A DNA stretch of 64,000 bases from Candidatus Intricatilinea gracilis (GTDB taxonomy: Bacteria > Pseudomonadota > Gammaproteobacteria > Burkholderiales > Burkholderiaceae_C). The stretch covers positions 62,001 through 126,000 of the forward strand of contig JADJDQ010000003.1 in assembly GCA_016702605.1 (NCBI GenBank), given 5' to 3'. A program made the translations under genes and the position numbers. Below, piece after piece: positions 27,103 to 36,053 of this stretch. Each line of letters opens with the position of its first letter. The stretch's first letter is position 1. A model generated the notes under the pieces. That model was not told where the DNA came from. It saw nothing but the letters and a program-made list of their open reading frames with translations, and ran no database searches.

Positions 27103-28503
27103 ATGTTGCCGACCCAGGTTTTCCATCTTTCGAGCGAACTGCCCTGCCCGGCGCGGCCGCAGCGCGGCCACGGCACACTCGCCGTGGCGCTGCTGGGCGC
27201 CTTGCTGGGCGCAGCAGTGATCAGCCCGTCCGCCGTGCTGGCGCAGGCCGGCGCAACGGCCAGCCCGTCCAGTGCCGACAACCTGCGCCGCGGCGGTGAC
27301 TTCATCGTCGCCGTGGTCAACCAGGAGCTGGTCACCAACGCCGAGGTGCAGCTGCGCCTGGCCCGTGCGGTCGAGGACAGCCGCCAGAGCCGGCGGCCAC
27401 CCAGCCGCGAAGAGTTGCAGCGCCAGCTGCTCGACCAGCTGATCGACGAACGTGCCCAGCTGAGTTACGCCCGCGACACCGGCACCCGCGTCGACGAGCC
27501 CGACATCGACCGCGCCGTCAACAATGTGGCGGCGCAGAACCAGATCACCACGACACAGCTGCGCGACCGGCTGCGCGCCGAGGGCATGGACTACGGTCGC
27601 TTTCGCAGCAACCTGCGCGACCAGATGCTGCTCGAGCGGGTGCGTGAGCGCGAGGTTCAATCGCGCCTGCGGGTGAGCGACACCGAGATCGAGAACTGGC
27701 TGCAGGGCGAGCGCGACAAGGCCGGCCTGGCCAATGAATACAACATCGCCCAGATTCTCGTGCCGGTGCCCGAAGGCGCCAGCATCGCCGAGGCAGCCGA
27801 GCGGCGCAGCGTGGCCATCAAGCTGCTGCAGCGGGCCCACGCGGGCGGCGACTTCAACGCACTGGCCCGCGAGGCCGCACCCGGAAGCAAGGAGCGCAGC
27901 GCCGAGCTGGGCCTGAAGCCGGCGTCGCGCCTGCCCGATCTGTTCGTCGAAGCCGTCAAGCCGCTCAAGGCCGGTGAACTGGCGCCGCAGGTACTGCGCA
28001 CCGGGGCGGGTTTTCATGTGCTCAAACTGGTCGAACGCAAGGACGCGGGACTGACCATCACGCAAAACCATGCTCGCCACATCCTGCTGCGGCCCAACAA
28101 CGAGCTCAGCCCCGAACTGGCCATGCGCCGACTGGCCGCCTACAAACGCGAAGTCGAAGCCGGCAAGGCGCGTTTCGACGATCTGGCTCGGCGTTTTTCG
28201 GACGACGGCAGCGCGGCGGGTGGGGGCGACCTGGGTTGGGCCGGACCGGGCCAGTTCGTGCCCGAGTTCGAGCAGGCGCTGGGTGATCTCGAACCCGGCG
28301 GCATCAGTGCGCCGCTGATGTCGCGTTTTGGTGTGCACCTGATCCAGCTGATCGAACGCCGCAAGGTGATGCTCGACGCTCGTGAGCAGCGCGAGGCAGC
28401 ACGTACGGCACTGCGCGAGCAGAAATACGACGAGGCCTACAACGACTGGGCGCGTGAGGTACGGGCGCGCGCCTACGTCGAACTGCGCGAGCCACCGCAG
28501 TGA
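27103..28503 (+). CDS. surA: periplasmic chaperone and prolyl isomerase SurA
   Basis: Escorts outer-membrane proteins, LptD among them, through the periplasm. The 466-residue protein has a long N-region with a hydrophobic signal ending near AVLAQA. A SurA N-domain follows (DFIVAVVNQELVTNAEVQLRL; LLDQLIDERAQLSYA). Two parvulin domains come next, beginning about NIAQILVPVPEGAS and ARHILLRPNNELS; the second has GDLGWAGPGQFVPEFEQAL, the more conserved version. It starts 30 nt after lptD, an expected operon. Confidence 0.95.
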   Translation: MLPTQVFHLSSELPCPARPQRGHGTLAVALLGALLGAAVISPSAVLAQAGATASPSSADNLRRGGDFIVAVVNQELVTNAEVQLRLARAVEDSRQSRRPPSREELQRQLLDQLIDERAQLSYARDTGTRVDEPDIDRAVNNVAAQNQITTTQLRDRLRAEGMDYGRFRSNLRDQMLLERVREREVQSRLRVSDTEIENWLQGERDKAGLANEYNIAQILVPVPEGASIAEAAERRSVAIKLLQRAHAGGDFNALAREAAPGSKERSAELGLKPASRLPDLFVEAVKPLKAGELAPQVLRTGAGFHVLKLVERKDAGLTITQNHARHILLRPNNELSPELAMRRLAAYKREVEAGKARFDDLARRFSDDGSAAGGGDLGWAGPGQFVPEFEQALGDLEPGGISAPLMSRFGVHLIQLIERRKVMLDAREQREAARTALREQKYDEAYNDWAREVRARAYVELREPPQ

Positions 28504-28618
28504 CGCGCACCGCGCGAGGTCGCGCCGCGACGATCGGTTCGTCGATCGATCGGCCGCCCACCAGGGTCGTGATCCAGCTCGGCGGTTCGCCGATCACTCG
28601 CCTAGCGGTGGTGCAACC

Positions 28619-29407
28619 GTGAAGCACCAGGCCCGCAAACGGTTCGGCCAGCACTTCCTGACCGACGACTCGGTGCTCGACGGCATCGTGCGCGCCATCG
28701 CGCCCAGGCCCGGCGAGGCGCTGGTCGAGATCGGCCCCGGACTGGGCGCACTCACCGACCCGCTGGTGCAGCGCTGCGAGCGCCTCACGGTGGTCGAGCT
28801 CGACCGCGATCTGGCGGCGCGACTGCGCAAGCGCCCCGAGCTGAACGTGATCGAGGCCGATGCATTGACGGTCGACTTTGCTGCGCTGGCGCAATCTGCC
28901 GGACAGAAGCTGCGTGTGGTGGGCAATCTGCCGTACAACATCTCGAGCCCCATCCTGTTCCATCTGGCGGGTGCGGCCGACCATGTGGTCGACCAGCACT
29001 TCATGCTGCAAAAGGAGGTGGTCGACCGGATGGCCGCCGGCCCCGGCAGCAAGACCTTTGGCCGACTGAGTGTGATGCTGCAATGGCGCTACGAGGTCGA
29101 GGCGTTGTTCGACGTGCCGCCCGAGGCCTTCGATCCACCGCCTCGGGTGGAATCGGCCGTCGTGCGTATGGTGCCCCTGCCCGGCCTGCCTGCGGTCAAC
29201 GCAGCCCTGCTGGGTGAACTGGTGACGGCGGCGTTTTCGCAGCGGCGCAAGTTGCTGCGCCACAGCCTGGGCCGCTGGTTGACCGAACGCGGCAGCGAGC
29301 CCGGCGGATTCGACCTGCAGCGCCGTGCCGAAGAAGTGCCGGTGGCCGACTATCTGGCGCTGGCAGCACGGCTGAACGCCGCTTCGGGCACCGTTGCCAA
29401 CGCTTGA
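28619..29407 (+). CDS. rsmA: 16S rRNA dimethyladenosine transferase RsmA/KsgA
   Basis: Dimethylates A1518/A1519 of 16S rRNA during 30S assembly; cytoplasmic. The 262-residue protein has KHQARKRFGQHFLTDDSVL at the N-terminus, SAM motif VEIGPGLGALTDPL, VVELDRDLA, the catalytic NLPYNISSPI and FDPPPRVESAVVRM. The start is GTG 28619; the open frame further upstream has no homology. In many proteobacteria pdxA lies between surA and rsmA, but here the two are 115 nt apart with nothing between them. Confidence 0.95.
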   Translation: MKHQARKRFGQHFLTDDSVLDGIVRAIAPRPGEALVEIGPGLGALTDPLVQRCERLTVVELDRDLAARLRKRPELNVIEADALTVDFAALAQSAGQKLRVVGNLPYNISSPILFHLAGAADHVVDQHFMLQKEVVDRMAAGPGSKTFGRLSVMLQWRYEVEALFDVPPEAFDPPPRVESAVVRMVPLPGLPAVNAALLGELVTAAFSQRRKLLRHSLGRWLTERGSEPGGFDLQRRAEEVPVADYLALAARLNAASGTVANA

Positions 29408-29441
29408 TTCAACACAAACGCCGGCGCTGGCGTCACCCATG

Positions 29442-29463
29442 AAAAACGGCCCGATCAGGGCCG
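29442..29463 (-). terminator. intrinsic terminator downstream of hpf
   Basis: On the minus strand a 6-bp stem (CGGCCC / GGGCCG) with a 5-nt loop is followed by TTTTT. It lies about 150 nt past the hpf stop and would also separate the convergent rsmA operon. The region between it and hpf (29464-29614) shows nothing else. Confidence 0.65.
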
Positions 29464-29614
29464 CTTGTTCGTGTGTGTCTCATCGTCCAGGCCGGTCGGG
29501 CCTTGCACCGGGCCGCCGGTAGGCGGCGGGTGCAGCCGGGGCCGAGTGGTCGGGGCCCGCGGTGACGACAGGTTGGGTGATCAGGCTCTTAGGGCTAGCC
29601 TGCTCCCGCAGGGT

Positions 29615-29962
29615 TCAGACCGACTCGCCAGCTGCGTCGAGACGCTTGTGGGTGGCGTGATGATGGTCCTGCAGCTTGTCCTTGTGACGCACGACCTGGC
29701 GGTCGAGCTTGTCCATCAGTTCGTCGATCGCCGCATATAGATCCTCGTGAGCTGTTTCAACGAAGATGTCCTTGCCCTTGGTGTGCAGAGTCACCTCGGC
29801 GCGTTGTCGCTTTTCCTTTTCCTTCTGCTTTTCCACCGTGAGAAGCACGTTGACGTCCACCACCTGGTCAAAGTGTCGTGTCACCCTGTCGAGCTTCGTG
29901 AGCACGTATTCGCGTAGCGCGGGGGTAACTTCCAGGTGATGACCGCTGATCGTCAGATTCAT
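29615..29962 (-). CDS. hpf: ribosome hibernation-promoting factor, short form
   Basis: Binds the 30S decoding centre in stationary phase and favours inactive 100S ribosomes. The 115-residue protein has the single S30AE/YfiA domain (MNLTISGHHLEVTPALREYV, KLDRVTRHF) and the basic region VEKQKEKEKRQRAEVTLHTKG, then DLYAAIDELMDKLDRQVVRHKDK. The C-terminal dimerisation domain of long HPF is absent. A strong AAAGGAGG precedes the ATG by 5 nt. The frequent partners rpoN and ptsN are not next to it here. Confidence 0.95.
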   Translation of the reverse strand: MNLTISGHHLEVTPALREYVLTKLDRVTRHFDQVVDVNVLLTVEKQKEKEKRQRAEVTLHTKGKDIFVETAHEDLYAAIDELMDKLDRQVVRHKDKLQDHHHATHKRLDAAGESV

Positions 29963-30273
29963 GGAGCCTCCTTTCCAGAGGTAGGGTGGGAAATCGATCG
30001 GGGATTGGTGGAGTCGTTTTCGCAGTCTGACGGGGCCAGTGTGACCGTGTGACAGGCCCTTGACAAGCCCCCGCGGTTACACCTTCCATGGGCCGTGAGT
30101 TAATCCCTCGGGGCCTTGAAAAAGCCGTTAACCTTGCGTTTTGGCAGGCATGACGCACGCTGAGTCCCGAGTTGTACGGCGGCCTGCCTGGCCCCTGCGC
30201 CGACCCCAGCGGCCGTCGTCCTGCGATGGAACAATGCGCGCCCTGCGGCGCTGCGACCGCAGGAGTACACCCC
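29963..30273. other. divergent intergenic region hpf-corA
   Basis: This 311-nt stretch carries the hpf ribosome site at its left edge and AGGAG for the CorA gene at 30261-30265. TTGACA occurs at about 30059, but no convincing -10 follows at 16-18 nt. No small gene was recognised; open frames here lack homology and ribosome sites. Confidence 0.5.
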
Positions 30274-31236
30274 GTGATCAATGTCTTCACGCTGTCCAAC
30301 GGACGGCTGATCCAGGAAGAGATCGAAGGCCCGCTGGACCTGGCCCACGTCGAGCCGGTGTGGGTCGATCTCGAAGCCCCCAGCGCCGAAGAAAAGTCCT
30401 GGCTGCGCAGTCGTTTCGCCCTCACCATCCCCGACGACGTGGTCGACGACGACCTCGAAGAGTCGGCTCGCTTTTACGAAGGTGACAACGGCGACCTGCA
30501 CATCCGCTCGGACTTTCTCATCGACGACGACGAGGCGCCGCGCAACGTGCGGGTGGCCTTCATCCTTCACGAGCGGGTGCTGTTTTCGGTGCATGGCGAA
30601 GATCTGCCGGTATTCAGGCTGCTGCGCCTGCGCGCACGGCGCATCCCGGCCATGATCGAGGACGCCAAGGACGTGCTCCTGAAACTCTACGACGCCGACG
30701 CCGAGTACTCTGCCGACTCGCTCGAAGGCATCTACGACGCCCTCGAAAAGGTCAGCCAGCGCGTGCTCAAGCAGGAGGTCGACGACCGCAGCGCCGGCGA
30801 GGCGCTGGCCGCCATCGCTCGCGAGGAAGACCTCAACGGCCGCATTCGCCGCAACGTGATGGACACGCGCCGGGCCGTGAGTTACATGATGCGCAGCCGC
30901 ATGCTCAGCGCCGAGCAGTTCGAGGAGGCGCGCCAGATCCAGCGCGACATCGACTCACTCGACAGCCACACGGCCTTCCTGTTCGACAAGATCAACTTCC
31001 TGATGGACGCCACGGTCGGCTTCATCAACATCAACCAGAACAAGATCATCAAGATCTTCTCGGTGGCCAGTGTGGCGCTGCTGCCGCCCACACTCATCGC
31101 CAGCATCTACGGCATGAATTTCAAGTACATGCCGGAGCTCGAGCAAAGCTGGGGTTACCCCTTTGCGCTGGGCTTGATGGCGGCGTCGGTGGCCGCACCG
31201 TTCATCTACTTCCATCGCAAGGGCTGGCTGCGCTGA
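30274..31236 (+). CDS. corA: CorA-family Mg2+/Co2+ transporter
   Basis: Pentameric divalent-cation channel of the CorA family (320 residues). It has a long cytoplasmic acidic N-domain (VDLEAPSAEEKSWL, IPDDVVDDDLEESARFYE), the stalk helix rich in Arg/Glu (RRNVMDTRRAVSYMMRSRML), and two C-terminal membrane helices. The defining loop IYGMNFKYMPE, with its GMN motif, sits between the helices, and a basic tail HRKGWLR follows. The start is GTG 30274 with AGGAG 8 nt upstream; the longer open frame to 30172 lacks support. Confidence 0.93.
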   Translation: MINVFTLSNGRLIQEEIEGPLDLAHVEPVWVDLEAPSAEEKSWLRSRFALTIPDDVVDDDLEESARFYEGDNGDLHIRSDFLIDDDEAPRNVRVAFILHERVLFSVHGEDLPVFRLLRLRARRIPAMIEDAKDVLLKLYDADAEYSADSLEGIYDALEKVSQRVLKQEVDDRSAGEALAAIAREEDLNGRIRRNVMDTRRAVSYMMRSRMLSAEQFEEARQIQRDIDSLDSHTAFLFDKINFLMDATVGFININQNKIIKIFSVASVALLPPTLIASIYGMNFKYMPELEQSWGYPFALGLMAASVAAPFIYFHRKGWLR

Positions 31237-31318
31237 GCCGTTTGCCAGCAGGCATCTGCCGCGAGGCGTGGGCCAGGAGGCGGGCCAGGGCGGGTGTGAC
31301 GTGTCTGGCTCGGAGCGT

Positions 31319-31353
31319 TTGCTTACCTTGAGGGTGTGAGCAAGGCCTTTTTT
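31319..31353 (+). terminator. possible weak terminator after corA
   Basis: TTGCT and AGCAA pair around an imperfect inner ACC/GGT stem, followed after GGCC by six T. The helix is short and bulged, so the call is weak. It lies about 80 nt past the CorA stop and before the next gene. Confidence 0.3.
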
Positions 31354-31462
31354 CACGATTGGTCTGTGCGGTGGCTCTCTAAACTCCCGGCCAGTTCTGC
31401 CAGATCCGGTCATCCGGCCGCTTGATTCGACGGCAGTCCCACCCACCGCCGGAGCCCTTTCG

Positions 31463-31939
31463 ATGTTTTTCTCGCCCGTACGCCCTCACCTGCTGCTCGC
31501 AGGCTTTGCCGCACTTGTCGTCAGCGCCAGCGCCCTGGCCCAGGCTCAGTTCGCCAAGGCCCCCGAACCCAAGGCACATGCCATGCCCGGCGCGTCGGTG
31601 GCAGCCACCGACGTCGTCTATCGCAAGGAAGCTGCCAAACACCTGTACAACGTGTACCCGCAGCAGATCCACAAGGGCAAGCTGCCGCCCATGCTGGTGG
31701 GTGTGGCCATCATCAACACCACCATCGACGCCTCCGGCCAGGTGGTCGCCGTCGACGTGATGCGTCCGCCGGCAATGAAGGAGATCTCGCCCTGGATCGA
31801 AGGCATGATCCGCGCCGCGGCGCCCTACCCGGCACCGGCCAAGCTGGGTCAGACTGTCACCTGGCGCGAGATCTTCCTGGTCGACAGCAGTGGCAAGTTC
31901 CAGGTCGATGCCTTGACCGAAGGCCAGCGCAGCAAGTAG
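31463..31939 (+). CDS. periplasmic TonB-C-like protein
   Basis: Small exported protein of 158 residues: a signal peptide (LLLAGFAALVVSASALAQA) and a domain like the TonB C-terminus (YPQQIHKGKLPPMLVGVAIINTTIDASGQVVAVDVMRPPAMKEI). It lacks the N-terminal membrane anchor and Pro-rich spacer of true TonB, so it cannot transduce energy in the usual way. Function is unknown. ATG 31463 has GAGCC 9 nt upstream as a weak ribosome site. It is convergent with the lipid-modification operon, 6 nt from its last gene. Confidence 0.65.
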   Translation: MFFSPVRPHLLLAGFAALVVSASALAQAQFAKAPEPKAHAMPGASVAATDVVYRKEAAKHLYNVYPQQIHKGKLPPMLVGVAIINTTIDASGQVVAVDVMRPPAMKEISPWIEGMIRAAAPYPAPAKLGQTVTWREIFLVDSSGKFQVDALTEGQRSK

Positions 31940-31945
31940 CCCCCG

Positions 31946-32410
31946 TCAACTGCTCGTGATGCGCCGGCGCAGCCAGCGCATCACGGCACCGATAAGGGGC
32001 AGCTTCTCGTAGAGCTCCTCGGCCGCGTCCCAGTAGTCGCGGTGGTCGGTGATCCGGCCATCACTGCCCAGGCGCAGCAACGACGCGCCACGGATACATT
32101 GGCGCTCGTCGCCCATGCGGCGGTTGTGGAAGACGAAGTCCCAGGCCAGCCAGCAGGCATCTGCGTCGACGGCAATGTCCTTGACGATGAAACGTGGCGC
32201 GTCGAGTGTCTCGAACATGTGGGCAAAGATGCGCCGTATCGGCGCCAGCCCACGCACCTCGTTGAACGGATCCTTGAAGCGAGCGTCGTCCTGGTAGATC
32301 GCCCCCAGATGGTCGAGTGAGTCGGGCCGCAGTTGCTCGAAGTAGTCGACGATCGCAGCCACCCGCCGGTCGGGGTGACGCACTGCGCCGGGCAACATCA
32401 CCACCGTCAT
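31946..32410 (-). CDS. NTF2/SnoaL-like protein
   Basis: Protein of 154 residues with an NTF2-like cone fold: VAAIVDYFEQLRPDSLDHLGAIYQDDARFKDPFNEVRG at the N-terminus, then ACWLAWDFVFHNRRMG and GRITDHRDYWDAAEELYEKLP. Such domains are isomerases, hydratases or ligand-binding units; the specific role is unknown. It is the last gene of the operon, and its ATG overlaps the stop of the SDR gene (ATGA), so a linked role in modifying a lipid or lipid-derived product is inferred. Confidence 0.78.
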   Translation of the reverse strand: MTVVMLPGAVRHPDRRVAAIVDYFEQLRPDSLDHLGAIYQDDARFKDPFNEVRGLAPIRRIFAHMFETLDAPRFIVKDIAVDADACWLAWDFVFHNRRMGDERQCIRGASLLRLGSDGRITDHRDYWDAAEELYEKLPLIGAVMRWLRRRITSS

Positions 32411-33195
32411 GCGCCGCCTCCGGTGATGCGTTGCACCAGCTTGAAGTAGAGCCGGTCGCTCGCCAAACCGATCAGGTCGAGCAGCTTGAGCGTGCGGCTG
32501 AAGCGCCTCGGAAAGTGCATCTCGAACGTGCCACGCCGCCAGCCGGCCAGGATCTCGCGCGCCGCCACATCGGGTGTGATGAGCGCCGGCATCTTGAACT
32601 CGTTCTGCGCCGTCAGTGGTGTCTCGACAAACCCCGGGCTGATGACCGACATGCCGATACCGCGTGGCGCCAGGTCGAACCACAGGCATTGCGCCAGGCT
32701 GATCAGCGCCGCCTTGGTCGGCCCGTAGGCCAATGCATTGGGCGCGCCTCGCCAGCCCGCCACGCTGGCCACCAGGCTGAGGTGACCGCTGCCCTGGGCG
32801 ATCAGGCGCGGCAGCACCACGTCGAGCAGACGCAACGCGCCGGTGACATTGATGTCCTGATGCTTGAGCATCTCGGCCAGCGAGTAGTGCTCGGCCGTCT
32901 GCGCCTTGTAGTGGCCGGCGCAGTACATCACCAGATCCAGACTGGGCCAGTCCGCCTGCAGTCTCGCGGCGGCGGCCTGCAACTGGTCGAGCCGGGTCAC
33001 GTCGAGTGGCAGGGCCAGGGCGCCTGGAAACCGCCGGGCGAAGTCGTCGAGCGGCGCCGCCTGACGGGCCGAGACGGCGACGACGGCGCCGGCGCGAGCC
33101 AGCGCTTCAGCGGTGGCCAGGCCGATGCCACTCGAGGCGCCGACGATCCAGACGTGGCGGCCTTGCCAGTTGTCGATGCGGGGGTTGGCGGGCAT
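32407..33195 (-). CDS. short-chain dehydrogenase/reductase
   Basis: NAD(P)-dependent oxidoreductase of the classical SDR family, 262 residues. Cofactor motif VGASSGIGLATAEALARAG, MYCAGH (NAG-like), catalytic Ser in LVASVAGW and the Y-x3-K in LAYGPTKAAL are present; ISPGFVETPLT is the usual substrate-loop segment. The C-terminal 40 residues (FPRRFSRTLKLLDLIGLASDRLYFKL) are hydrophobic and amphipathic, suggesting membrane association. It sits between a DUF3833 lipoprotein gene and the NTF2-like gene in the operon divergent from the B12/MerR regulator. Confidence 0.88.
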   Translation of the reverse strand: MPANPRIDNWQGRHVWIVGASSGIGLATAEALARAGAVVAVSARQAAPLDDFARRFPGALALPLDVTRLDQLQAAAARLQADWPSLDLVMYCAGHYKAQTAEHYSLAEMLKHQDINVTGALRLLDVVLPRLIAQGSGHLSLVASVAGWRGAPNALAYGPTKAALISLAQCLWFDLAPRGIGMSVISPGFVETPLTAQNEFKMPALITPDVAAREILAGWRRGTFEMHFPRRFSRTLKLLDLIGLASDRLYFKLVQRITGGGA

Positions 33196-33216
33196 GAGGT
33201 GTGGTCGCTGCCGGCG

Positions 33217-33840
33217 TCAAGGCTTGATGAAAGCCAGCGTCACGTCACCCAGGTGGATGCCGAACTTGCTCATCGCCGCGCGGTTGATGAGCACATGGTC
33301 GTCCATCTGGAACATCCAGTCGTCGAACTGCACCTCGTAGCTGGTGTCGTCGACCTTGAGGTCGAGTGTGTAGCGCCAGCGCAGTGTGTTGCCGGCGGAT
33401 TCACCGGTGGCCGTGCCGATCACGTCGGCGGCGCGGCCGGTAAAGCGGTTGGGCGCTTCGCGGTGCAAGGTCCAGACGCGCCGCTCGGTCTTGCCGTCGC
33501 TGTAGGTGAAGTCCTCTTCGAACACACCTTCGTCGCCCTGCCAACGGCACTTCATGGCCACGGTGAAACGGCGCTTGACGGCACCCGACCGGTCGGTGAA
33601 CACGCCGTGGGCGACCAGGTCGCCGTTGAAATATTTGGTGAGGTCGAGGTTCGGCGTCTGGCCGGCGTAGTCCTGCACCTGCGGGCCGGCGCAGGCGGTG
33701 AGCACAGCAACCAGGGCGCCACCGGCGATCCAGGTCACCAGTCGGGTCAGGGCGGCGTGGCTGCGCGAGACCCAGCCGGCCACAACCTTGGTTGCAGTCG
33801 TCGAGCCGCTCGAAACGCCGTCGGCCTGGCAGGGCGTCAT
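33217..33840 (-). CDS. DUF3833-family lipoprotein
   Basis: Putative lipoprotein of about 207 residues. A hydrophobic segment ends in AVLTACAG (lipobox), followed by the DUF3833 domain: LDLTKYFNGDLVAHGVFTDR, FEEDFTYSDGKTERRVWTL, then TLDLKVDDTSYEVQFDDW and NRAAMSKFGIHLGDVTLAF. Function is unknown, but the family recurs with CFA-synthase-like and FAD-oxidase genes. ATG 33840 is used, 20 nt inside the end of the CFA gene; a further upstream ATG at 33891 would overlap more. The N-terminus before the hydrophobic segment is unusually long for a lipoprotein. Confidence 0.75.
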   Translation of the reverse strand: MTPCQADGVSSGSTTATKVVAGWVSRSHAALTRLVTWIAGGALVAVLTACAGPQVQDYAGQTPNLDLTKYFNGDLVAHGVFTDRSGAVKRRFTVAMKCRWQGDEGVFEEDFTYSDGKTERRVWTLHREAPNRFTGRAADVIGTATGESAGNTLRWRYTLDLKVDDTSYEVQFDDWMFQMDDHVLINRAAMSKFGIHLGDVTLAFIKP

Positions 33841-33859
33841 CTCGGTCACGTGCGCGAGT

Positions 33860-35128
33860 TCAGGGGCGGTAGAGGGTGAACTGATAGACATCGGTGCTGC
33901 CTGCGTCGAACGCGGCCTCGCAGTAAGCCAGGTAGAAATCCCAGGTACGCATGAACTGCGGGTCGAAACCAAGGTGGCGCACCTCGGCTTCATGGGCGTG
34001 AAAGGCCACACGCCAGCGGCGCAGTGTCTCGGCGTAGTCGGGGCCGAAGGCAAAGCTGTCCTCGACCACCAGGCCGGCCTTTTCGGCACCGGCGCGGAAC
34101 TGGCTCGGGCTGGGCAACATGCCGCCCGGAAAGATGTACTGCTGGATGAAGTCGCTCGACTTGGCGTAACGCTCGAACAACTCGTCGGCGATGGTGATGC
34201 TCTGCACGCAGGCACGCCCGCCCGGCTTGAGGCAACGCGCCACGGTCTCGAAGTAGGTGGGCCACCAGGCGCGACCGACCGCCTCGAACATCTCGATCGA
34301 CACGATGGCGTCGAACGGTTCGTCGTCGACCAGCCGGTAGTCCTGCAGGCGCAGGTCACATTGCCTGGCCACACCCGCCGCACTGACACGGCGCTGCGCC
34401 CAGGCAAGCTGTTCGGTCGACAGCGTCAGGCCAGTGACCGACGCACCTCGCTCGGCCGCCATCTGCGCCAGGCCACCCCAGCCACAGCCGATCTCGAGCA
34501 CCCGGTCACCGGCGCCGACCCGTGCGGCCGCCAGCGTGCGCGCCAGCTTGGCCTCTTGTGCGTCCGCCAGACTGCGGCTCGTGTCGCCGTCGAACAGCGC
34601 ACTCGAGTAGTTCATGCCGTTGTCCAGCCAGGCGCTGTAGAACGTGTTGCCCAGGTCGTAGTGGGCGTGGATGTTGCGGCGGCTGCCGGCCACCGAGTTG
34701 CGGTTGAGCAGGTGACGCACGCGGTGCCACAAGCCGCCCCACCAGCGGCCGTAGATGGCTTGCTCGAGCTCGGCCCGGTTGGCCAGCATCAGGCGCAGCA
34801 AGGCCGGCAGATCGGGTGAACTCCAGTGGCCGGCGATGTAGGCCTCGGCAAAACCGATGTCGCCCGACTTCAGCACCAGGCCGAACACATGCCAGTCACG
34901 CACATGCAGCTGGGCGCGCGGGCCGCCGGCTTGTTCGGTGCCGAAGCGCAACGTGGCATCGTTGGGCAGCACCACATCGAGCATGCCGTGGCGCAGGCGA
35001 CCCAGCATGTGCAACACGGCGCGGGCGGACAACGGCGCCTGTTCGGTCACCATGGCCACGAAGGCCGGGCCGAGCACCGAGGGAGTCGTGCTGCTCAGGG
35101 CTGCGGGTGATTGGACAGTCTGGTTCAT
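33860..35128 (-). CDS. cfa: cyclopropane-fatty-acyl-phospholipid synthase-like methyltransferase
   Basis: SAM-dependent enzyme acting on unsaturated acyl chains of membrane phospholipids, 422 residues. It has the CFA N-domain (SGDIGFAEAYIAGHWSSPDL), NIHAHYDLGNTFYSAWLDNGMNYSSALF, the SAM motif LEIGCGWGGLAQMA, SIEMFEAVG, QQYIFPGGMLPS and the C-terminal WDFYLAYCEAAFDAG. All expected active-site segments are present. In comparable clusters the methylase may methylate rather than cyclopropanate acyl chains (for example towards furan fatty acids), so the product is open. It is transcribed with the DUF1365 and FAD genes upstream, 109 nt after DUF1365. Confidence 0.9.
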   Translation of the reverse strand: MNQTVQSPAALSSTTPSVLGPAFVAMVTEQAPLSARAVLHMLGRLRHGMLDVVLPNDATLRFGTEQAGGPRAQLHVRDWHVFGLVLKSGDIGFAEAYIAGHWSSPDLPALLRLMLANRAELEQAIYGRWWGGLWHRVRHLLNRNSVAGSRRNIHAHYDLGNTFYSAWLDNGMNYSSALFDGDTSRSLADAQEAKLARTLAAARVGAGDRVLEIGCGWGGLAQMAAERGASVTGLTLSTEQLAWAQRRVSAAGVARQCDLRLQDYRLVDDEPFDAIVSIEMFEAVGRAWWPTYFETVARCLKPGGRACVQSITIADELFERYAKSSDFIQQYIFPGGMLPSPSQFRAGAEKAGLVVEDSFAFGPDYAETLRRWRVAFHAHEAEVRHLGFDPQFMRTWDFYLAYCEAAFDAGSTDVYQFTLYRP

Positions 35129-35237
35129 GAGGTACGCGCGGTGGTGATGTGGCCGAAGGAGGTGTGACGAAGAACCCTTGCGCGCAGCCGCGCGCCGGGC
35201 AACGCAGGACGTGATCGAACGGTCATGTCGGCACGAT

Positions 35238-36053
35238 TCAATGGCTGACCAGGTGAGTCGGCGCCGGTGGCTTGTGGAAGAACGGCACACGCTTGAGCCA
35301 CAACCACAAGGCCTGCCAGTGAATACGCGCCACCACACCCAGCGTCAGCAGGGGCATGGCGAGCCAGGCGCGCGCCAGGCTGGCGCGGGTCAAGGTGTGC
35401 AGCGTGGCGCTGACACTCGTCTGCAGGATCGGGCCGTCGGCGTCGCCGTGGTCGACCCGCGCGAGCAGGCGCGCGCCGTCCCCCCAACCCAGCGGCGCAC
35501 GGCGCATGAAGTGGAAGCGGTAGCCGCCGCGCACTTCGCAGAACGGCGACACATGCATGGCCTTGGCGGCCGTTGCCTCGTGACCCCAGCGGGCGCCGCC
35601 CAGCACATAACTGTGGCGTTCACCGAAGGTGTTGTTGACCTCGGCAACCACGGCGGCCAGGCTGCCGTCGCGTCGTTCGGCGTACCAGAAACTCACCGGC
35701 TTGAAGACGAAGCCGAGCACCCGCGGGTAGGTCTGCAGCCAGATCTCGCCGTCGGCGTCGGTGATGCCGGCGCCGTGCAGCACACGCTCGCACCAGGCCA
35801 GCGCCTGACCATCACCCGCCAGACCGTCGCCATGGTCGACGTCGTGAAAACTCACGGTGGCGCCGCGGTTGCGTGCCAGCACGCCGCCAGCCTGGCGCGA
35901 CCAGCTGCGCATGGGCAGCACCAGTTGCCAGGTCGGGTAGGCAAAGCTGTGTTTCGCCGGGCGCAGCCGGGTGTGGCGCACCTGACCGATGCCGATCAGG
36001 GGCGACACAGCCACCGACGAACCCGAGGGCACCATGGACGGCAGTGGCGACAT
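35238..36053 (-). CDS. DUF1365 protein
   Basis: Protein of 271 residues with the DUF1365 pattern: VRHTRLRPAKHSFAYPTWQLVLPM at the N-terminus, YPRVLGFVFKPVSFWYAER, VVAEVNNTFGERHSYVL and KAMHVSPFCEVRGGYRFHF. The biochemical activity is not established; the family is nearly always adjacent to an FAD oxidoreductase and a CFA-like methylase, as here. The ATG at 36053 shares one base with the stop of the FAD gene (TGATG), showing coupling. The C-terminus has a hydrophobic stretch (ARAWLAMPLLTLGVV). Confidence 0.85.
   Translation of the reverse strand: MSPLPSMVPSGSSVAVSPLIGIGQVRHTRLRPAKHSFAYPTWQLVLPMRSWSRQAGGVLARNRGATVSFHDVDHGDGLAGDGQALAWCERVLHGAGITDADGEIWLQTYPRVLGFVFKPVSFWYAERRDGSLAAVVAEVNNTFGERHSYVLGGARWGHEATAAKAMHVSPFCEVRGGYRFHFMRRAPLGWGDGARLLARVDHGDADGPILQTSVSATLHTLTRASLARAWLAMPLLTLGVVARIHWQALWLWLKRVPFFHKPPAPTHLVSH

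Noticed and set aside
32317..33879. A 520-residue plus-strand open frame antisense to the SDR and DUF3833 genes
   Set aside because: No recognisable domain; SDR motifs and ATGA coupling support the minus-strand genes.
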